From assembly GCF_002844275.1 (NCBI RefSeq), contig NZ_NXGX01000003.1, forward strand, positions 186,001-250,000: DNA of 64,000 nt, written 5' to 3'. Origin of the DNA: Thalassospira lohafexi. GTDB taxonomy: Bacteria > Pseudomonadota > Alphaproteobacteria > Rhodospirillales > Thalassospiraceae. How positions within the stretch are numbered: the first letter of the stretch is position 1; each line of letters starts with the position of its first letter. Positions 25,262-34,843 of the stretch are shown piece after piece. The notes beneath the pieces are model-generated. The model saw only the letters and a list, made by a program, of their open reading frames with translations, made no database searches and was not told where the DNA came from. The position numbers were made by a program, and so were the translations under genes.

Positions 25262-25876
25262 TTACCCATTGCTTTTGACGGCTTCGGTGATGCCCTTGGC
25301 CATATCTTCGGGCGCGGTACCGTAGTTAAAGTGGCGAATAAATTCACCATCGCGGCCCATCAAATAGACAAAGGACGAATGATCCATCAGATAAGAATCG
25401 GTATCTTCCGGTTCGCCTTCCGGGATCGATTTGGCGTAATAGATGCGATAAGCCTTTGCCGCCTCGGACGTTTGGGCAACCGTACCGGTCAAACCCACCA
25501 TACGATCATGGAAATGCGGGACATAGGCCCCAAGCGCGCCAATCGTATCGCGTTCCGGATCAATTGAAATAAAGATCGGGGTTACCTCGGCGGCAGTCTC
25601 TTCTGGCATCATGTCCAGTGCCGTGCCCATGACCTGTAATTCGGTCGGGCAAACATCAGGGCAGAACGTATAGCCGAAATAAATCAGCATGTATTTTCCA
25701 GCGTAATCCTGCTGGGTGACCGTATCACCGTTCTGATTGACCAGCTCAAACGGCCCACCGATGGCAGCCGCACCTGATGACTGCGTTTCTGAACCCATCA
25801 TCATCAGGCGATAGGTCAGACCAATGCCGAGTACCAGCGCAATCGCCAGAATAGCCAGAAGCGTCTTTTTGCTCAT
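25262..25876 (-). CDS. SCO1/SenC family copper chaperone
   Basis: A 204-residue protein with one N-terminal membrane anchor and a periplasmic thioredoxin-fold domain. The copper-binding CPDVC motif and the later His in MDHSSFV are present. Family members insert copper into the CuA or CuB site of cytochrome oxidase. The ATG at 25876 follows GAGGTAAGG; the upstream start at 25933 is rejected. The TauE/SafE-like gene just upstream on the same strand is a common neighbour in oxidase assembly. Confidence 0.9.
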   Translation of the reverse strand: MSKKTLLAILAIALVLGIGLTYRLMMMGSETQSSGAAAIGGPFELVNQNGDTVTQQDYAGKYMLIYFGYTFCPDVCPTELQVMGTALDMMPEETAAEVTPIFISIDPERDTIGALGAYVPHFHDRMVGLTGTVAQTSEAAKAYRIYYAKSIPEGEPEDTDSYLMDHSSFVYLMGRDGEFIRHFNYGTAPEDMAKGITEAVKSNG

Positions 25877-26052
25877 GCGCCTTACCTCTTTCCGTGCATT
25901 TTTCTGTGGCCCGTGCGCGGCCACGAGAAGCATTCAAAACTGTGCGGGCACTATAAATGCCCTTTGTAATCATGCAAGCATCACAGCTGTGCGACAGCTC
26001 ACACTTGGCCAGACATCTTCAGGTTTTCAGGGATTTGTTGTTCGAAATCTGC

Positions 26053-26838
26053 CTAGCCAAAGGATTGTGATGCCAGAACAAACAGGATGAGTGCATTAAC
26101 AATCATCAATCCGCGTCCAACAGGCACCATCAATGCGCGAAACCGCCCGGCGGCATATTGGCCAACAAACCCGGTAACAAACAGCATCGGCACCGTGCCA
26201 AAACCAAATACCGCCATCACCATGGCACCACTTGCCACGCCGCCCGACGCCGCGGCCAGCACAAGCGCACCATACACCAGTCCGCAGGGGATAAACCCCA
26301 GCATCAATCCCAGAAGATACCCCCGCAGCCCAAATGGTGCGGCAAAAAGGGGACGAATGTGCCTCCCGATCAATTGGTTCCACCAGTCACCGCCAGTCTT
26401 GCCAGATGTTTGGGGCAACAACCCGCCCAAATGGGGTACCAGCCCCATGACCCCGAACACCAAGAAGAACACACCGGCCAGTACCAACAAGACCGGACCA
26501 ATCCACCAAACCTGCACCAGAACCGACACACTATCGGCAAAAAAGCCCGCCAAACCGCCCAGAACGGCATAGGTGGTGATGCGCCCGAGCTGATAGGGCA
26601 CCAAAGCCGCCCCGGTCAGTCGGCGAAACTCACTCATTTTTTCGAGAGGGAGTTGCTCCATGCGACTGGTGACCTGGCTGATGACGAACGGCCCGCACAT
26701 GCCGACACAATGGGTCACACTGCCAACCAGACCGGCAATCAAGGCCGTCAAAAGCACCCCGCCATCATCTTGCAGGATTTGCGCACATTGTGCCCAGCCG
26801 CTTTCAAGGATGCGGATCAGTATTTGCTGTTCGTCCAT
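26053..26838 (-). CDS. TauE/SafE (UreH-domain) family membrane protein
   Basis: A 261-residue membrane protein with about six helices. The segment GSVTHCVGMCGPFV near the N terminus is the metal-like signature of the DsbD/UreH-type TauE branch found in cytochrome oxidase and copper clusters. Transport of copper or nickel, rather than sulfite, is the better guess here. The ATG at 26838 (MDEQQIL) is chosen over 26877. It lies 176 bases upstream of the SCO gene on the same strand. Confidence 0.82.
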   Translation of the reverse strand: MDEQQILIRILESGWAQCAQILQDDGGVLLTALIAGLVGSVTHCVGMCGPFVISQVTSRMEQLPLEKMSEFRRLTGAALVPYQLGRITTYAVLGGLAGFFADSVSVLVQVWWIGPVLLVLAGVFFLVFGVMGLVPHLGGLLPQTSGKTGGDWWNQLIGRHIRPLFAAPFGLRGYLLGLMLGFIPCGLVYGALVLAAASGGVASGAMVMAVFGFGTVPMLFVTGFVGQYAAGRFRALMVPVGRGLMIVNALILFVLASQSFG

Positions 26839-26955
26839 GATCCATCCCGGTTCATTCGGTGGATATGATTGTGACAATCAGCGATACAGCCAACAAGGAT
26901 ATAGATCAATTCGCGACAGGGAATCGACGCAGGCTGAATACATTAGGCTCAGGAC

Positions 26956-27819
26956 CTAATCTTTTTGCGGATCCGCCGGGGTCGAGATTAACTCAAGAAT
27001 CTGTTCGAACGGCACAGTCCGGACCTCTTTGACGTCATCTTGCGGGGACAACCAGTTCAGGCGATCACGCAGGCCAACCACTTTACCAAGGATACAAACC
27101 GCAGGCGGTTCAACCCCCACCCGTTCAACATCGTCAGCCGCCTTGGCAAGGGTGGTAATCAAAATACCCTGTGCTGGCGTGGTGGCCTGATTAATCACCG
27201 CAAGCGGTTCATCGCCGGACCGGCCATTGGCCATCAGCTCGGCTGAAATCCGGCGTAGGTGTTTCATCGCCATATACATCACCAACACCGGCGATCCATG
27301 CGCCAACGCTGCCCAATTGATGTTATCTGGCACATCGCCGCTTGATCCATGACCGGTGACAAAGGTCACCGATGAATTACAATCGCGGTGTGTGGTCGGA
27401 ATCCCGGCATAGGCCGCACCGGCAATCCCGGCGGTAATGCCCGGCACAACCCGGAACGGCACATTGTGATCGACAAGGGTCATGCCTTCTTCGCCGCCAC
27501 GCCCAAAGACAAACGGATCGCCGCCCTTAAGGCGCAAAACACGCAAATCTTTTTTGGCATAGTCAACAAGTTGCAGTGAAATGTCGGTTTGCTTGGACGA
27601 CGGACGTCCGCCGCGCTTACCGGCGTAAACACGCTGCGCATCGGGCCGCAAAAGGTTTAGAATCCGCTCATCGACCAATGCGTCATAGACAACCACATCG
27701 GCCTGTTGCATGGCATTGACAGCATGAAGCGTCAGTAAGCCCGGATCACCCGGACCCGCCCCAACCAGCCAAACCCAACCCGGCTCAAAGACCGGAAAAT
27801 CAAGACCAAGTTTAGTCAT
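26956..27819 (-). CDS. cobA: Uroporphyrinogen-III C-methyltransferase
   Basis: A 287-residue SAM-dependent methyltransferase that makes precorrin-2, the branch point to cobalamin and sirohaem. The family motifs VWLVGAGPGDPGLLTLHA (residues 16-33), YDALVDERIL and LRLKGGDPFVFGRGGEE are all present. There is no CysG-type dehydrogenase domain, so precorrin-2 stays available for corrin synthesis. It is divergent from cbiD. The TAG stop is followed by GTCCTGAGCC, loosely like the stop-linked repeat. Confidence 0.95.
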   Translation of the reverse strand: MTKLGLDFPVFEPGWVWLVGAGPGDPGLLTLHAVNAMQQADVVVYDALVDERILNLLRPDAQRVYAGKRGGRPSSKQTDISLQLVDYAKKDLRVLRLKGGDPFVFGRGGEEGMTLVDHNVPFRVVPGITAGIAGAAYAGIPTTHRDCNSSVTFVTGHGSSGDVPDNINWAALAHGSPVLVMYMAMKHLRRISAELMANGRSGDEPLAVINQATTPAQGILITTLAKAADDVERVGVEPPAVCILGKVVGLRDRLNWLSPQDDVKEVRTVPFEQILELISTPADPQKD

Positions 27820-28051
27820 TACGCATTACTTTTGTTCGAGCCAATCAGCCCCATCTGTGCAGGACCGCATCAAGAAGATATGTTAAACAATAATCAGACG
27901 ATAGGTCCAACATATTTCCGAAAATTTATAGTATTATTCTAAATACCACACAGAAAAGTATGTTTAATAGAAAAACTCTGTTCGCAGCCGCTGCTGCCCG
28001 TGCCATCAATAAAGGGTACGGTGACGTGATTAACAGGAAAAAATCCGACTG

Positions 28052-29173
28052 ATGGCCAGAAAACCTGATGGACCGCTGCGCAAAGGATGGACAACGGGGG
28101 CCTGTGCCACCGCCGCCACCCGTGCTGCGTGGCAGGCCATGTTGTCTGGTCAGTTTCCAAATCCGGTCACCATTACATTGCCACGCGGTGAAACACCGTC
28201 CTTTGCCTTGGTCAAAGCCGAAACCGGCGATGGCTGGGCCCGTGCCAGTGTGATCAAGGATGCCGGTGATGATCCCGATGTAACCCATGGGGCGGAAATC
28301 ATCGCAACCCTGCGCCACGGCAAACCGGGCAACGGCATTACGTTTCATGCCGGTGACGGGGTTGGGCGCATTACCAAACCGGGCCTTCCGTTACCCGTGG
28401 GCGAACCGGCAATCAATCCAAAACCACGCGAAATGATGATTGGCCAAATTACTGAACTGGCCACAGAGTTTAACGTGCCCACCGATGTCGAAATCGAAAT
28501 TTCCATCCCCGGCGGGCAGGAAATCGCCACCAAAACGTGGAACCCGCGCCTTGGCATTGTCGGGGGATTGTCGGTACTTGGCACAACCGGGATCGTCATT
28601 CCGTTTAGCTGCTCGGCATGGATCCATTCGATCCACCGGGGCATTGATGTCGCGCGTGCCACGGGCCGCACCCATGTTGCCGGTGCGACTGGCAAAACGT
28701 CGGAAGCCGCCATTCGCACCTTTTACGACCTGCCCGACGAAGCCATCCTTGATATGGGTGATTTTGTTGGCGGTATGCTGAAATACCTGCGCAAAAATCC
28801 GGTCGAGCATATCAGCATCTGTGGGGGATTTGCCAAACTGGTCAAGCTGGCCCAGGGGCATCTCGATTTGCACAGCAGTCGATCACAGGTTGATTTCGAC
28901 CGATTGGCACAGACCGTCAAGCACTGCGGCGGTGACGCGATGCTGCAAGACGCCACCCGAACAGCAAATACCGCCAAACAGGTGTTGGAACAATGTCAGG
29001 CAGCAAACGTTGATATTGCAGACACGATTGCGCGCCAAGCATGCGAGTCCGCACGCGCAACACTTGATGGCGCAACTGTGGTCGAAATTGTCATCACCGA
29101 TCGCGATGGTAAAATCATCGCCCGCCATAGTCCCGGTGATTTCGACACATTCCGACCGTCTGTGAAAAAATAA
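28052..29173 (+). CDS. cbiD: Cobalt-precorrin-5B C1-methyltransferase CbiD
   Basis: A 373-residue enzyme that methylates C1 with ring contraction-related deacylation in the anaerobic route. It opens with the family signature RKGWTTGACATAATRAAW and has TPSFALVKAETGDG and GTTGIVIPFS segments. CobF does this job in the classical aerobic pathway; CbiD replaces it here, as in other alphaproteobacteria that lack CobF. It is the first gene of a plus-strand pair with cobK. The 75-base spacer between them carries two small hairpins (29183-29204 and 29212-29225). Confidence 0.94.
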   Translation: MARKPDGPLRKGWTTGACATAATRAAWQAMLSGQFPNPVTITLPRGETPSFALVKAETGDGWARASVIKDAGDDPDVTHGAEIIATLRHGKPGNGITFHAGDGVGRITKPGLPLPVGEPAINPKPREMMIGQITELATEFNVPTDVEIEISIPGGQEIATKTWNPRLGIVGGLSVLGTTGIVIPFSCSAWIHSIHRGIDVARATGRTHVAGATGKTSEAAIRTFYDLPDEAILDMGDFVGGMLKYLRKNPVEHISICGGFAKLVKLAQGHLDLHSSRSQVDFDRLAQTVKHCGGDAMLQDATRTANTAKQVLEQCQAANVDIADTIARQACESARATLDGATVVEIVITDRDGKIIARHSPGDFDTFRPSVKK

Positions 29174-29248
29174 AATACGTTCGGTCTGTCTATTCCGACA
29201 GACCCCGCAAAGCCCGATTTCGGGCCAAAACCAAAAAGGTCATTTCTT

Positions 29249-30034
29249 ATGCCGCGTCACCGATCCGCCAAGCGCCCGATGCATATCCTTATTTTCGGCG
29301 GAACCGGGGATGCAAACCGAATTATACGCAGCCTGCAACACGAATTTGGTCAGGATATCCGGTTACAGCTTTCGCTTGCCGGGCGGACCAGTGCACCGAG
29401 CATACCCGACGGTGTTCCGGTGCGGATTGGCGGTTTTGGTGGGCCCGAGGGCATCATCGCGCATTTCAAGACCGAAAAAATCGATCTGGCCATTGATGCG
29501 ACCCACCCCTATGCAACCGCAATATCAGCCAACATTGCCAAGGCCTGCCACGCCGTTGCGATGCCCTGCATCCAGTTTCATCGACCTGCCTGGGCGAAAA
29601 CTGAACAGGACAACTGGATCATCGTTAATTCGATTGAGGAGGCCGCACGTATTTTGCCTGACCATGGCACGCGTGCACTGATCGCAAGTGGGGCGAAAAA
29701 CCTGCATGCCTTTGAAGGTCTGGAAAAAACATGGCTTCTTGTCCGCACCGTTGATGCCCCGCGCGATACATTTGATCTGGCTTATGGTGAATGGCTGTTC
29801 GCACGCGGCCCCTTTAGCGTCGAAGGCGAGACCGAACTTCTCGAACGCAACGAGATTGATGTCATTGTCTGTAAGAACAGCGGTGGCAAAGCAACATTTG
29901 CGAAAATAGAAGCCGCACGTGACCTGAAAATTCCCGTTATCATGATCGCCCGTCCCGGTGGGGAGCCCGTTTTGCAAGCGCCAGATGCCAAAACGGTTGT
30001 TCAAAATGTGAGAAACTTTCTTGAGCAATTCTGA
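29249..30034 (+). CDS. cobK: Precorrin-6A reductase
   Basis: A 261-residue NADPH-dependent reductase of the CobK/CbiJ family. The N-terminal nucleotide-binding segment is ILIFGGTGDANRII; later segments DATHPYA and VCKNSGGKATFAKIEAA are diagnostic. The protein may instead start at the ATG at 29279 (MHILIFGG), which fits the family better but lacks a clear ribosome-binding site. A strong terminator follows at 30067. Confidence 0.93.
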   Translation: MPRHRSAKRPMHILIFGGTGDANRIIRSLQHEFGQDIRLQLSLAGRTSAPSIPDGVPVRIGGFGGPEGIIAHFKTEKIDLAIDATHPYATAISANIAKACHAVAMPCIQFHRPAWAKTEQDNWIIVNSIEEAARILPDHGTRALIASGAKNLHAFEGLEKTWLLVRTVDAPRDTFDLAYGEWLFARGPFSVEGETELLERNEIDVIVCKNSGGKATFAKIEAARDLKIPVIMIARPGGEPVLQAPDAKTVVQNVRNFLEQF

Positions 30035-30066
30035 CCTTTTGACTTTGGACACAGCCTATAAAAACC

Positions 30067-30098
30067 AAAACCCCGCCGAGTTATTCGGCGGGGTTTTG
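30067..30098. terminator. Bidirectional terminator between cobK and dctM
   Basis: AAAACCCCGCCGA and TCGGCGGGGTTTT form a near-perfect GC-rich stem flanked by A and T runs on the two sides. It suits both the plus-strand cobK and the minus-strand TRAP operon. Confidence 0.9.
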
Positions 30099-30127
30099 AT
30101 TTATCAGGTCATCTTTGCCGGTAATCC

Positions 30128-31423
30128 TTACCCGACATAGCCAAACATGCGCGGCAGCCACAGCACCATGTCGGGGATAAGAACAAGCACAATCAGCGCA
30201 CACAGCAACGCAAAGACGAACGGCCAGATTTCGCGGATAATGTCACGCAGCGGAATGCCCGTCACCCCGTTCAAAACGAACAGCAAGATGCCATACGGCG
30301 GCGTGATCAATCCGATCATAATGTTGATGGTGATCACCACCCCGAAATGCACCAGATCAATGCCCAGCATGCTTGCCGTTGGCAAAAATAGCGGCACGAC
30401 AATCAACAGCAATGTCGTGGCATCAAACAAGCACCCCAACACCAGAATGATCAGATTGATCATCAACAGGAACATCAGTGGCGACATCTGCGTCGCAGAC
30501 AGACTGTCGGCAACAAGGGCGGGAATATTTTCGCTCGCCACCAGGTAATTTAGCACCAGTGCCGACGCAATGATCAGCCCGACAACGGATGTCGATTTTG
30601 CCCCGTCCAGCACCAATGCATAGAAATCTTTCCAGCTGACCGAACGGTAAAACAATCCGGCCAGAACAAGCGCATAGATGGCCGCAATCGCCGCTGCCTC
30701 GGTCGGGGTGGTGACACCACCATAAATCCCGTACAGCAAAATGACCGGTAACATAAGCGCCGGAAAGGCCCGCATGGTCAGTCGCGGTATTTTACGCAAA
30801 GGTACGACTTCATCACGTTTGAAATCACGTTTGCGCGCGACAATCACATTCAGCACCATCAGAACCAGAGCCATAAACAGCCCCGGCACAATTCCGGCCA
30901 AAAAGAGATACCCGATTGAAGTTCCCGATATCAGCGCATAAAGGATCATCGGGATCGACGGCGGGATAATCGGACCAATCACACTTGAGGCGGCCGTCAA
31001 TGCCGCAGCATAGCCGCCGGGATAACGGTTATCACGTGTCATCAACTCAATAATGACACGCCCAATGCCCGCCGCATCGGCAATCGCCGACCCGGACATG
31101 CCCGAAAAGATCACACTGGCCAAGACATTGACATGCGCAAGCCCACCACGAAACCGCCCGACAATCGCAATACAGAATGTCAGTAAACGATCACTGATCG
31201 TCCCGGCATTCATGAAATTGGCCGCCAGAATAAACAGTGGCACGGCAAGAAGAACGTAACTGTTAAACAGGCCGTTCAACGCCTGTTCGGCGACAAGACC
31301 AACGTCCTGCCCCGACATAAACATATAGGCAATCGATCCGGCAAAGGCCGCGATTGCGATGGGCATGCCAATTGCGCCAAGCAAAAGAAAGGCACCAAGG
31401 CTGATGAGGAAGGCCATGCTCAT
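30128..31423 (-). CDS. dctM: TRAP transporter large permease subunit (DctM)
   Basis: A 431-residue membrane protein with about 12 helices, the ion-coupled translocating subunit of a TRAP carrier. Typical segments are GAFLLLGAIGMPIAIA at the N terminus, SGSAIADAAGIG, IIPPSIPMILYA and TPPYGILLFVLNG. The ATG overlaps the stop of the small subunit by 4 bases. It is the last gene of the dctP-dctQ-dctM operon. Confidence 0.94.
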   Translation of the reverse strand: MSMAFLISLGAFLLLGAIGMPIAIAAFAGSIAYMFMSGQDVGLVAEQALNGLFNSYVLLAVPLFILAANFMNAGTISDRLLTFCIAIVGRFRGGLAHVNVLASVIFSGMSGSAIADAAGIGRVIIELMTRDNRYPGGYAAALTAASSVIGPIIPPSIPMILYALISGTSIGYLFLAGIVPGLFMALVLMVLNVIVARKRDFKRDEVVPLRKIPRLTMRAFPALMLPVILLYGIYGGVTTPTEAAAIAAIYALVLAGLFYRSVSWKDFYALVLDGAKSTSVVGLIIASALVLNYLVASENIPALVADSLSATQMSPLMFLLMINLIILVLGCLFDATTLLLIVVPLFLPTASMLGIDLVHFGVVITINIMIGLITPPYGILLFVLNGVTGIPLRDIIREIWPFVFALLCALIVLVLIPDMVLWLPRMFGYVG

Positions 31424-31947
31424 GCCGTTGGCTCCTTGATATCAGGCACGTCACCGGCAATGGCGGCAAGTTCGCGATCACAACTGTCAGCCCGCATCAA
31501 ACGCCACAGCGACATCACACCGCGAATGATGAGCGCGGCCATAAAGACCGGGAAAATCGCATAAACATAATCAAGGGAAATGCGCGTCACCGGGGCTTTT
31601 TCAATCCGCATGAACATCACGTAGTCGACAATCACCGGGAACCCGGCAATGAAGGCAACTGTGATACATCCCAGACCAAGTATCGCCATCACCCGCCGAC
31701 CACGGGTCGGCGCCATCAAAAACAGCATGTTAAACGACACATGGTCATGTTCACGCAACAGGAAGGCAGACGTCCAGAACACCAGCCAGATATAGAGGAT
31801 AATGCATACCTCTACGGTCCAGCCCAGCGGGTTGTTCAGGACATACCGCGCAAAAATCTGCAAAAGAAAGGTCCCGAACATCGCGATGAACAATGTCACC
31901 GCGACAAGTTCGGCACCTTTTCTAAAATGTTTGCTCAGATCGGGCAC
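31420..31947 (-). CDS. dctQ: TRAP transporter small permease subunit (DctQ)
   Basis: A 175-residue protein with four membrane helices, the companion of DctM. The segment FARYVLNNPLGWTVEVCIILYIWLVF is the usual DctQ signature (quoted in part: RYVLNNPLGW). It starts 7 bases after the dctP stop and overlaps dctM by 4 bases, so the three are one translational unit. Confidence 0.92.
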   Translation of the reverse strand: MPDLSKHFRKGAELVAVTLFIAMFGTFLLQIFARYVLNNPLGWTVEVCIILYIWLVFWTSAFLLREHDHVSFNMLFLMAPTRGRRVMAILGLGCITVAFIAGFPVIVDYVMFMRIEKAPVTRISLDYVYAIFPVFMAALIIRGVMSLWRLMRADSCDRELAAIAGDVPDIKEPTA

Positions 31948-31954
31948 GTGTCGA

Positions 31955-32965
31955 TCACTTTACCGCGTTGATCTGATCAACAATGCCGTCCGGCCAGTCT
32001 TGCGCGAACTCGCTCTCAAGATAGGCGTCCTGCACTTTTTTACGGAATGCCGGAACGTCGGGTGCATACACCTTCAGGCCTTCACTCTTAAAGAAGTCGA
32101 CCAGTGATTTTTCGTCGGCAATCCGCTTTTCATTATTATAGGCGGTGGCAACAGCCGCGGCTTCCTGAACCTTTTCCTGCTGCTCAGCACTCAAATCGTC
32201 ATAGGTGTCCTTGGCCATCGACAGGAAAATCGCATCGACCAGATGGTCAGTCAGAACGATCTGTTTGGTGACTTCATAGAACTTCACCGCCTTAACCGTC
32301 GGCAGCGGATTGTCCTGACCATCAATGGTCCCGGTCTGAAGGCCGGTGTAAACTTCGCCAAAGGCAAGCGGGGTGGCATCCGCGCCCAGTGCATTGCCAA
32401 GGAACAGCCACGCATCGGAACCGGGCATGCGCAATTTCACGCCATCAAGATCATCAGGCGTGGTGATTTTCTTGTCCGAAGCAAGGTTAAGCTCACGGGT
32501 GCCAAGATAACCGACATCAAGAATTTCGATGTTCATGTCATCGGCAACCATTTTATAGAACTTCTGGCCGATATCGCTGTTGAACACCTTTTTCTGATGG
32601 TCCGGGTCGCGGATCAGGTAACCGGCGGTAAAGACCGACCATGCCGGGATCTGTTTGGCAATGTCCTGTGCGGAAATCATCGCCATATCAAGGTTGCCAC
32701 GCTGCATGGCGGCGGGTTCGGTCCCCTGTTTGAACAGGCTGGCATTCAAATGGATTTCAACATCAAACTCGCCCGGTGCGGTTTTTTCCAGCTCATCCTT
32801 GAAGACAGTCAGCATCTTTGCGTGCCAGTCCGACTCAACCGCCGGGGTCGAAATACGCAACTTTACCGGGTCGGCGGCAAAGGATGATGTCGCACTAAGA
32901 GCCAGCGTGCACAACGCGGCAGAGGCAATTTTCACAAGGCTGCGCCCTGTCAGTAACTTGGTCAT
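31955..32965 (-). CDS. dctP: TRAP transporter substrate-binding protein (DctP)
   Basis: A 336-residue periplasmic protein with a Sec signal peptide ending near SATSSFA-A (about residue 30). The carboxylate-binding arginine of the family is in VKLRMPGS and the binding-site segment GTIDGQDNPL is clear, so an organic or sugar acid is the likely ligand. The exact ligand cannot be read. It is the first gene of the operon and is divergent from the dapA-like gene, whose product probably handles the imported acid. Confidence 0.92.
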   Translation of the reverse strand: MTKLLTGRSLVKIASAALCTLALSATSSFAADPVKLRISTPAVESDWHAKMLTVFKDELEKTAPGEFDVEIHLNASLFKQGTEPAAMQRGNLDMAMISAQDIAKQIPAWSVFTAGYLIRDPDHQKKVFNSDIGQKFYKMVADDMNIEILDVGYLGTRELNLASDKKITTPDDLDGVKLRMPGSDAWLFLGNALGADATPLAFGEVYTGLQTGTIDGQDNPLPTVKAVKFYEVTKQIVLTDHLVDAIFLSMAKDTYDDLSAEQQEKVQEAAAVATAYNNEKRIADEKSLVDFFKSEGLKVYAPDVPAFRKKVQDAYLESEFAQDWPDGIVDQINAVK

Positions 32966-33078
32966 TTGTTTCCTCCCTGACGGGTAAATATCTGATTTTC
33001 TACGTTATCGTTCTTATTCTTGATCGGTTGGCAGACGAGAATCAACAACATCTGCACTAACACGATACCTATTGTATA

Positions 33079-33092
33079 ACTAACATGTTAGT
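33079..33092. promoter_or_regulatory. Palindrome in the dctP/dapA-like divergent promoter, candidate GntR operator
   Basis: ACTAACATGTTAGT is a perfect 14-bp palindrome in an AT-rich stretch, 67 bases before the dapA-like ATG and about 113 before dctP. The GntR/FCD gene is in the same cluster and such regulators bind short palindromes between divergent genes. Confidence 0.5.
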
Positions 33093-33159
33093 GTTAGACA
33101 ACTGATTACATCACAACAGCCAAAACGCCATCTCCTTTGGCGCCAGACAGGAACGCTCC

Positions 33160-34056
33160 ATGACCGCCCCCAGAACCGAAAAATTCGGCATCTCCGCCGC
33201 CATCACCACCCCGTTCACCCAAACCGGGGCGGTCGATACCGCACTGCTGTGCGCGCATGCGAAATCTGTTCTTGATCAGGGATGCGCATCGGTAACGCTT
33301 GGCGGCACCACCGGCGAAGGTCCGTCACTGTCATTGAGTGAAACAATTCCGGCGTACAAGGCACTGACCGCCGCATCGATTGATCCGTCCAAGATCGTTT
33401 TTGGCATTCTGCAATCGGCCTTGCCCGATGCCATCGATGCCGCACGTCAGGTATCGTCACTGGGCTGCAAATACATACTGGTTGCCCCACCCTATTATTT
33501 CAAAGGGGTCAGTGATGCAGGGCAGGTCGCGTGGTTTGATCAGTTTTTGACCGCAATCAGTGACACCGGATTGAACGTCATTTTGTATCATATCCCACAA
33601 ATGACAGCCGCCCCGATCACCCCGGACATGGTGGGTGCCATTATCAAAGCCCATCCATCGATGATTGCCGGGGTTAAGGACTCATCTGGTGACTGGGACA
33701 ATGCGATGACCCTGCTCGACCGGTTTTCTGATCGTCATATCCTGATTGGCGATGAGCGCATGCTTGGGGCCGCGATCAAACGCGGCGCATCGGGTGCCAT
33801 CTGTGGTGTTGCCAATATTGCACCGGGCCTTCTGATCCCGCTTCTTGATGGCAAGGAACCTGATAAAAACCTGACCCCGCTTGTCAATGCGCTGCTGGAA
33901 TATCCGGTGACCCCGGTGATCAAGGCCCTTGTCGCGCATGTCACAGATACGCCTGCATGGCGACGTGTGCGCGCGCCGCTTGTCGAACTCGATCAGGGGC
34001 AGTATGAGTTGATAACAAATACCTATAATCGCCTGTTCGAATCCGGGAACGATTGA
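33160..34056 (+). CDS. Dihydrodipicolinate synthase family aldolase/lyase
   Basis: A 298-residue class I (Schiff-base) aldolase-fold protein. The Schiff-base Lys is in IAGVKDSSGDW, the catalytic Tyr in ILYHIPQMT and the carboxylate-binding GGTTGEGPSL motif is intact. True DapA is unlikely given its place beside a TRAP importer and a GntR regulator. A catabolic member acting on a keto sugar acid or hydroxyproline-type intermediate is more plausible. The ATG of the next gene overlaps its TGA by one base. Confidence 0.87.
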   Translation: MTAPRTEKFGISAAITTPFTQTGAVDTALLCAHAKSVLDQGCASVTLGGTTGEGPSLSLSETIPAYKALTAASIDPSKIVFGILQSALPDAIDAARQVSSLGCKYILVAPPYYFKGVSDAGQVAWFDQFLTAISDTGLNVILYHIPQMTAAPITPDMVGAIIKAHPSMIAGVKDSSGDWDNAMTLLDRFSDRHILIGDERMLGAAIKRGASGAICGVANIAPGLLIPLLDGKEPDKNLTPLVNALLEYPVTPVIKALVAHVTDTPAWRRVRAPLVELDQGQYELITNTYNRLFESGND

Positions 34057-34733
34057 TGAATGACGCCAAACGGCAGCCACTAAGACAAAGCAGACGCAGT
34101 GAAGCCTATGACAGCTTCACTGAACATCTGTTGGCCCGCAATATTCGACCGGGCCAGTTTATCTCCCAGCGTGAGCTGGTCGAGATTACCGGCATGCCGC
34201 TTGGCGCCATTCGCGAACTGATCCCCCGGCTTGAGACCGATGGCCTGATCACCACCGTCCCCCAACGCGGAATGCAGGTGGCCCATATCGATCTTGATCT
34301 TGTCCGCAATGCGTTTCAGCTGCGTATCTTCCTTGAGCTTGAAGCCGCACGGATGTTCACCGTTCAGGCCAGTGACGAAACGCTGGCGACCTTGCGTAAA
34401 GAACACGAAGACGTTCTGAAAGCAGCGGAAAACGGCATTACCACCGAGCTTCTTGAACATGCCCAAAATGTCGATTGGTCCCTGCATGACCAGATAATCG
34501 ATGCGCTCGATAACGAAATTATTTCAAAGATTTACAAGGTCAATTCCGTCAAGATCCGCCTGATCCGACAGGAAAGATTCCGTCTGACCGAAAACCTTTT
34601 GCAAGACGTGATGACCGACCATCTGGCGATCATTGCCGCCTTTGAAACCCGCGACCCGGAACAGGCCGCCACCAGCCTGCGCCAGCATCTTGAAAATGCG
34701 CGCGGACGTGCACTTGGTCTTGGCGACCGGTAA
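34056..34733 (+). CDS. GntR family regulator with FCD domain
   Basis: A 225-residue regulator. The winged helix lies at about residues 10-75 (ISQRELVEITGMPLGAIRELIPRLETDGLI). The FCD domain follows, with the metal/effector residues in WSLHDQII and later His in DHLAII and QHL. Start at the ATG that shares one base with the upstream TGA, not the TTG at 34053. It very likely controls the cluster of dapA-like and TRAP genes in response to the imported acid. Confidence 0.91.
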   Translation: MNDAKRQPLRQSRRSEAYDSFTEHLLARNIRPGQFISQRELVEITGMPLGAIRELIPRLETDGLITTVPQRGMQVAHIDLDLVRNAFQLRIFLELEAARMFTVQASDETLATLRKEHEDVLKAAENGITTELLEHAQNVDWSLHDQIIDALDNEIISKIYKVNSVKIRLIRQERFRLTENLLQDVMTDHLAIIAAFETRDPEQAATSLRQHLENARGRALGLGDR

Positions 34734-34768
34734 GCCAAAAACCGGTTATCCCGTTTTCCCAAACAAAA

Positions 34769-34797
34769 ACCGGCCGGAACAACGTTCCGACCGGTTT
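34769..34797. terminator. Bidirectional terminator between the GntR and NDUFA9-like genes
   Basis: AACCGGCCGGAAC and GTTCCGACCGGTT pair over 13 positions with one mismatch and a 4-base loop, flanked by AAAAA on the left. It lies between two convergent genes. Confidence 0.78.
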
Positions 34798-34843
34798 GCG
34801 CCATCCAATGGATGGAAAGTTCGATGCCCGCGGTTACCCGCGG

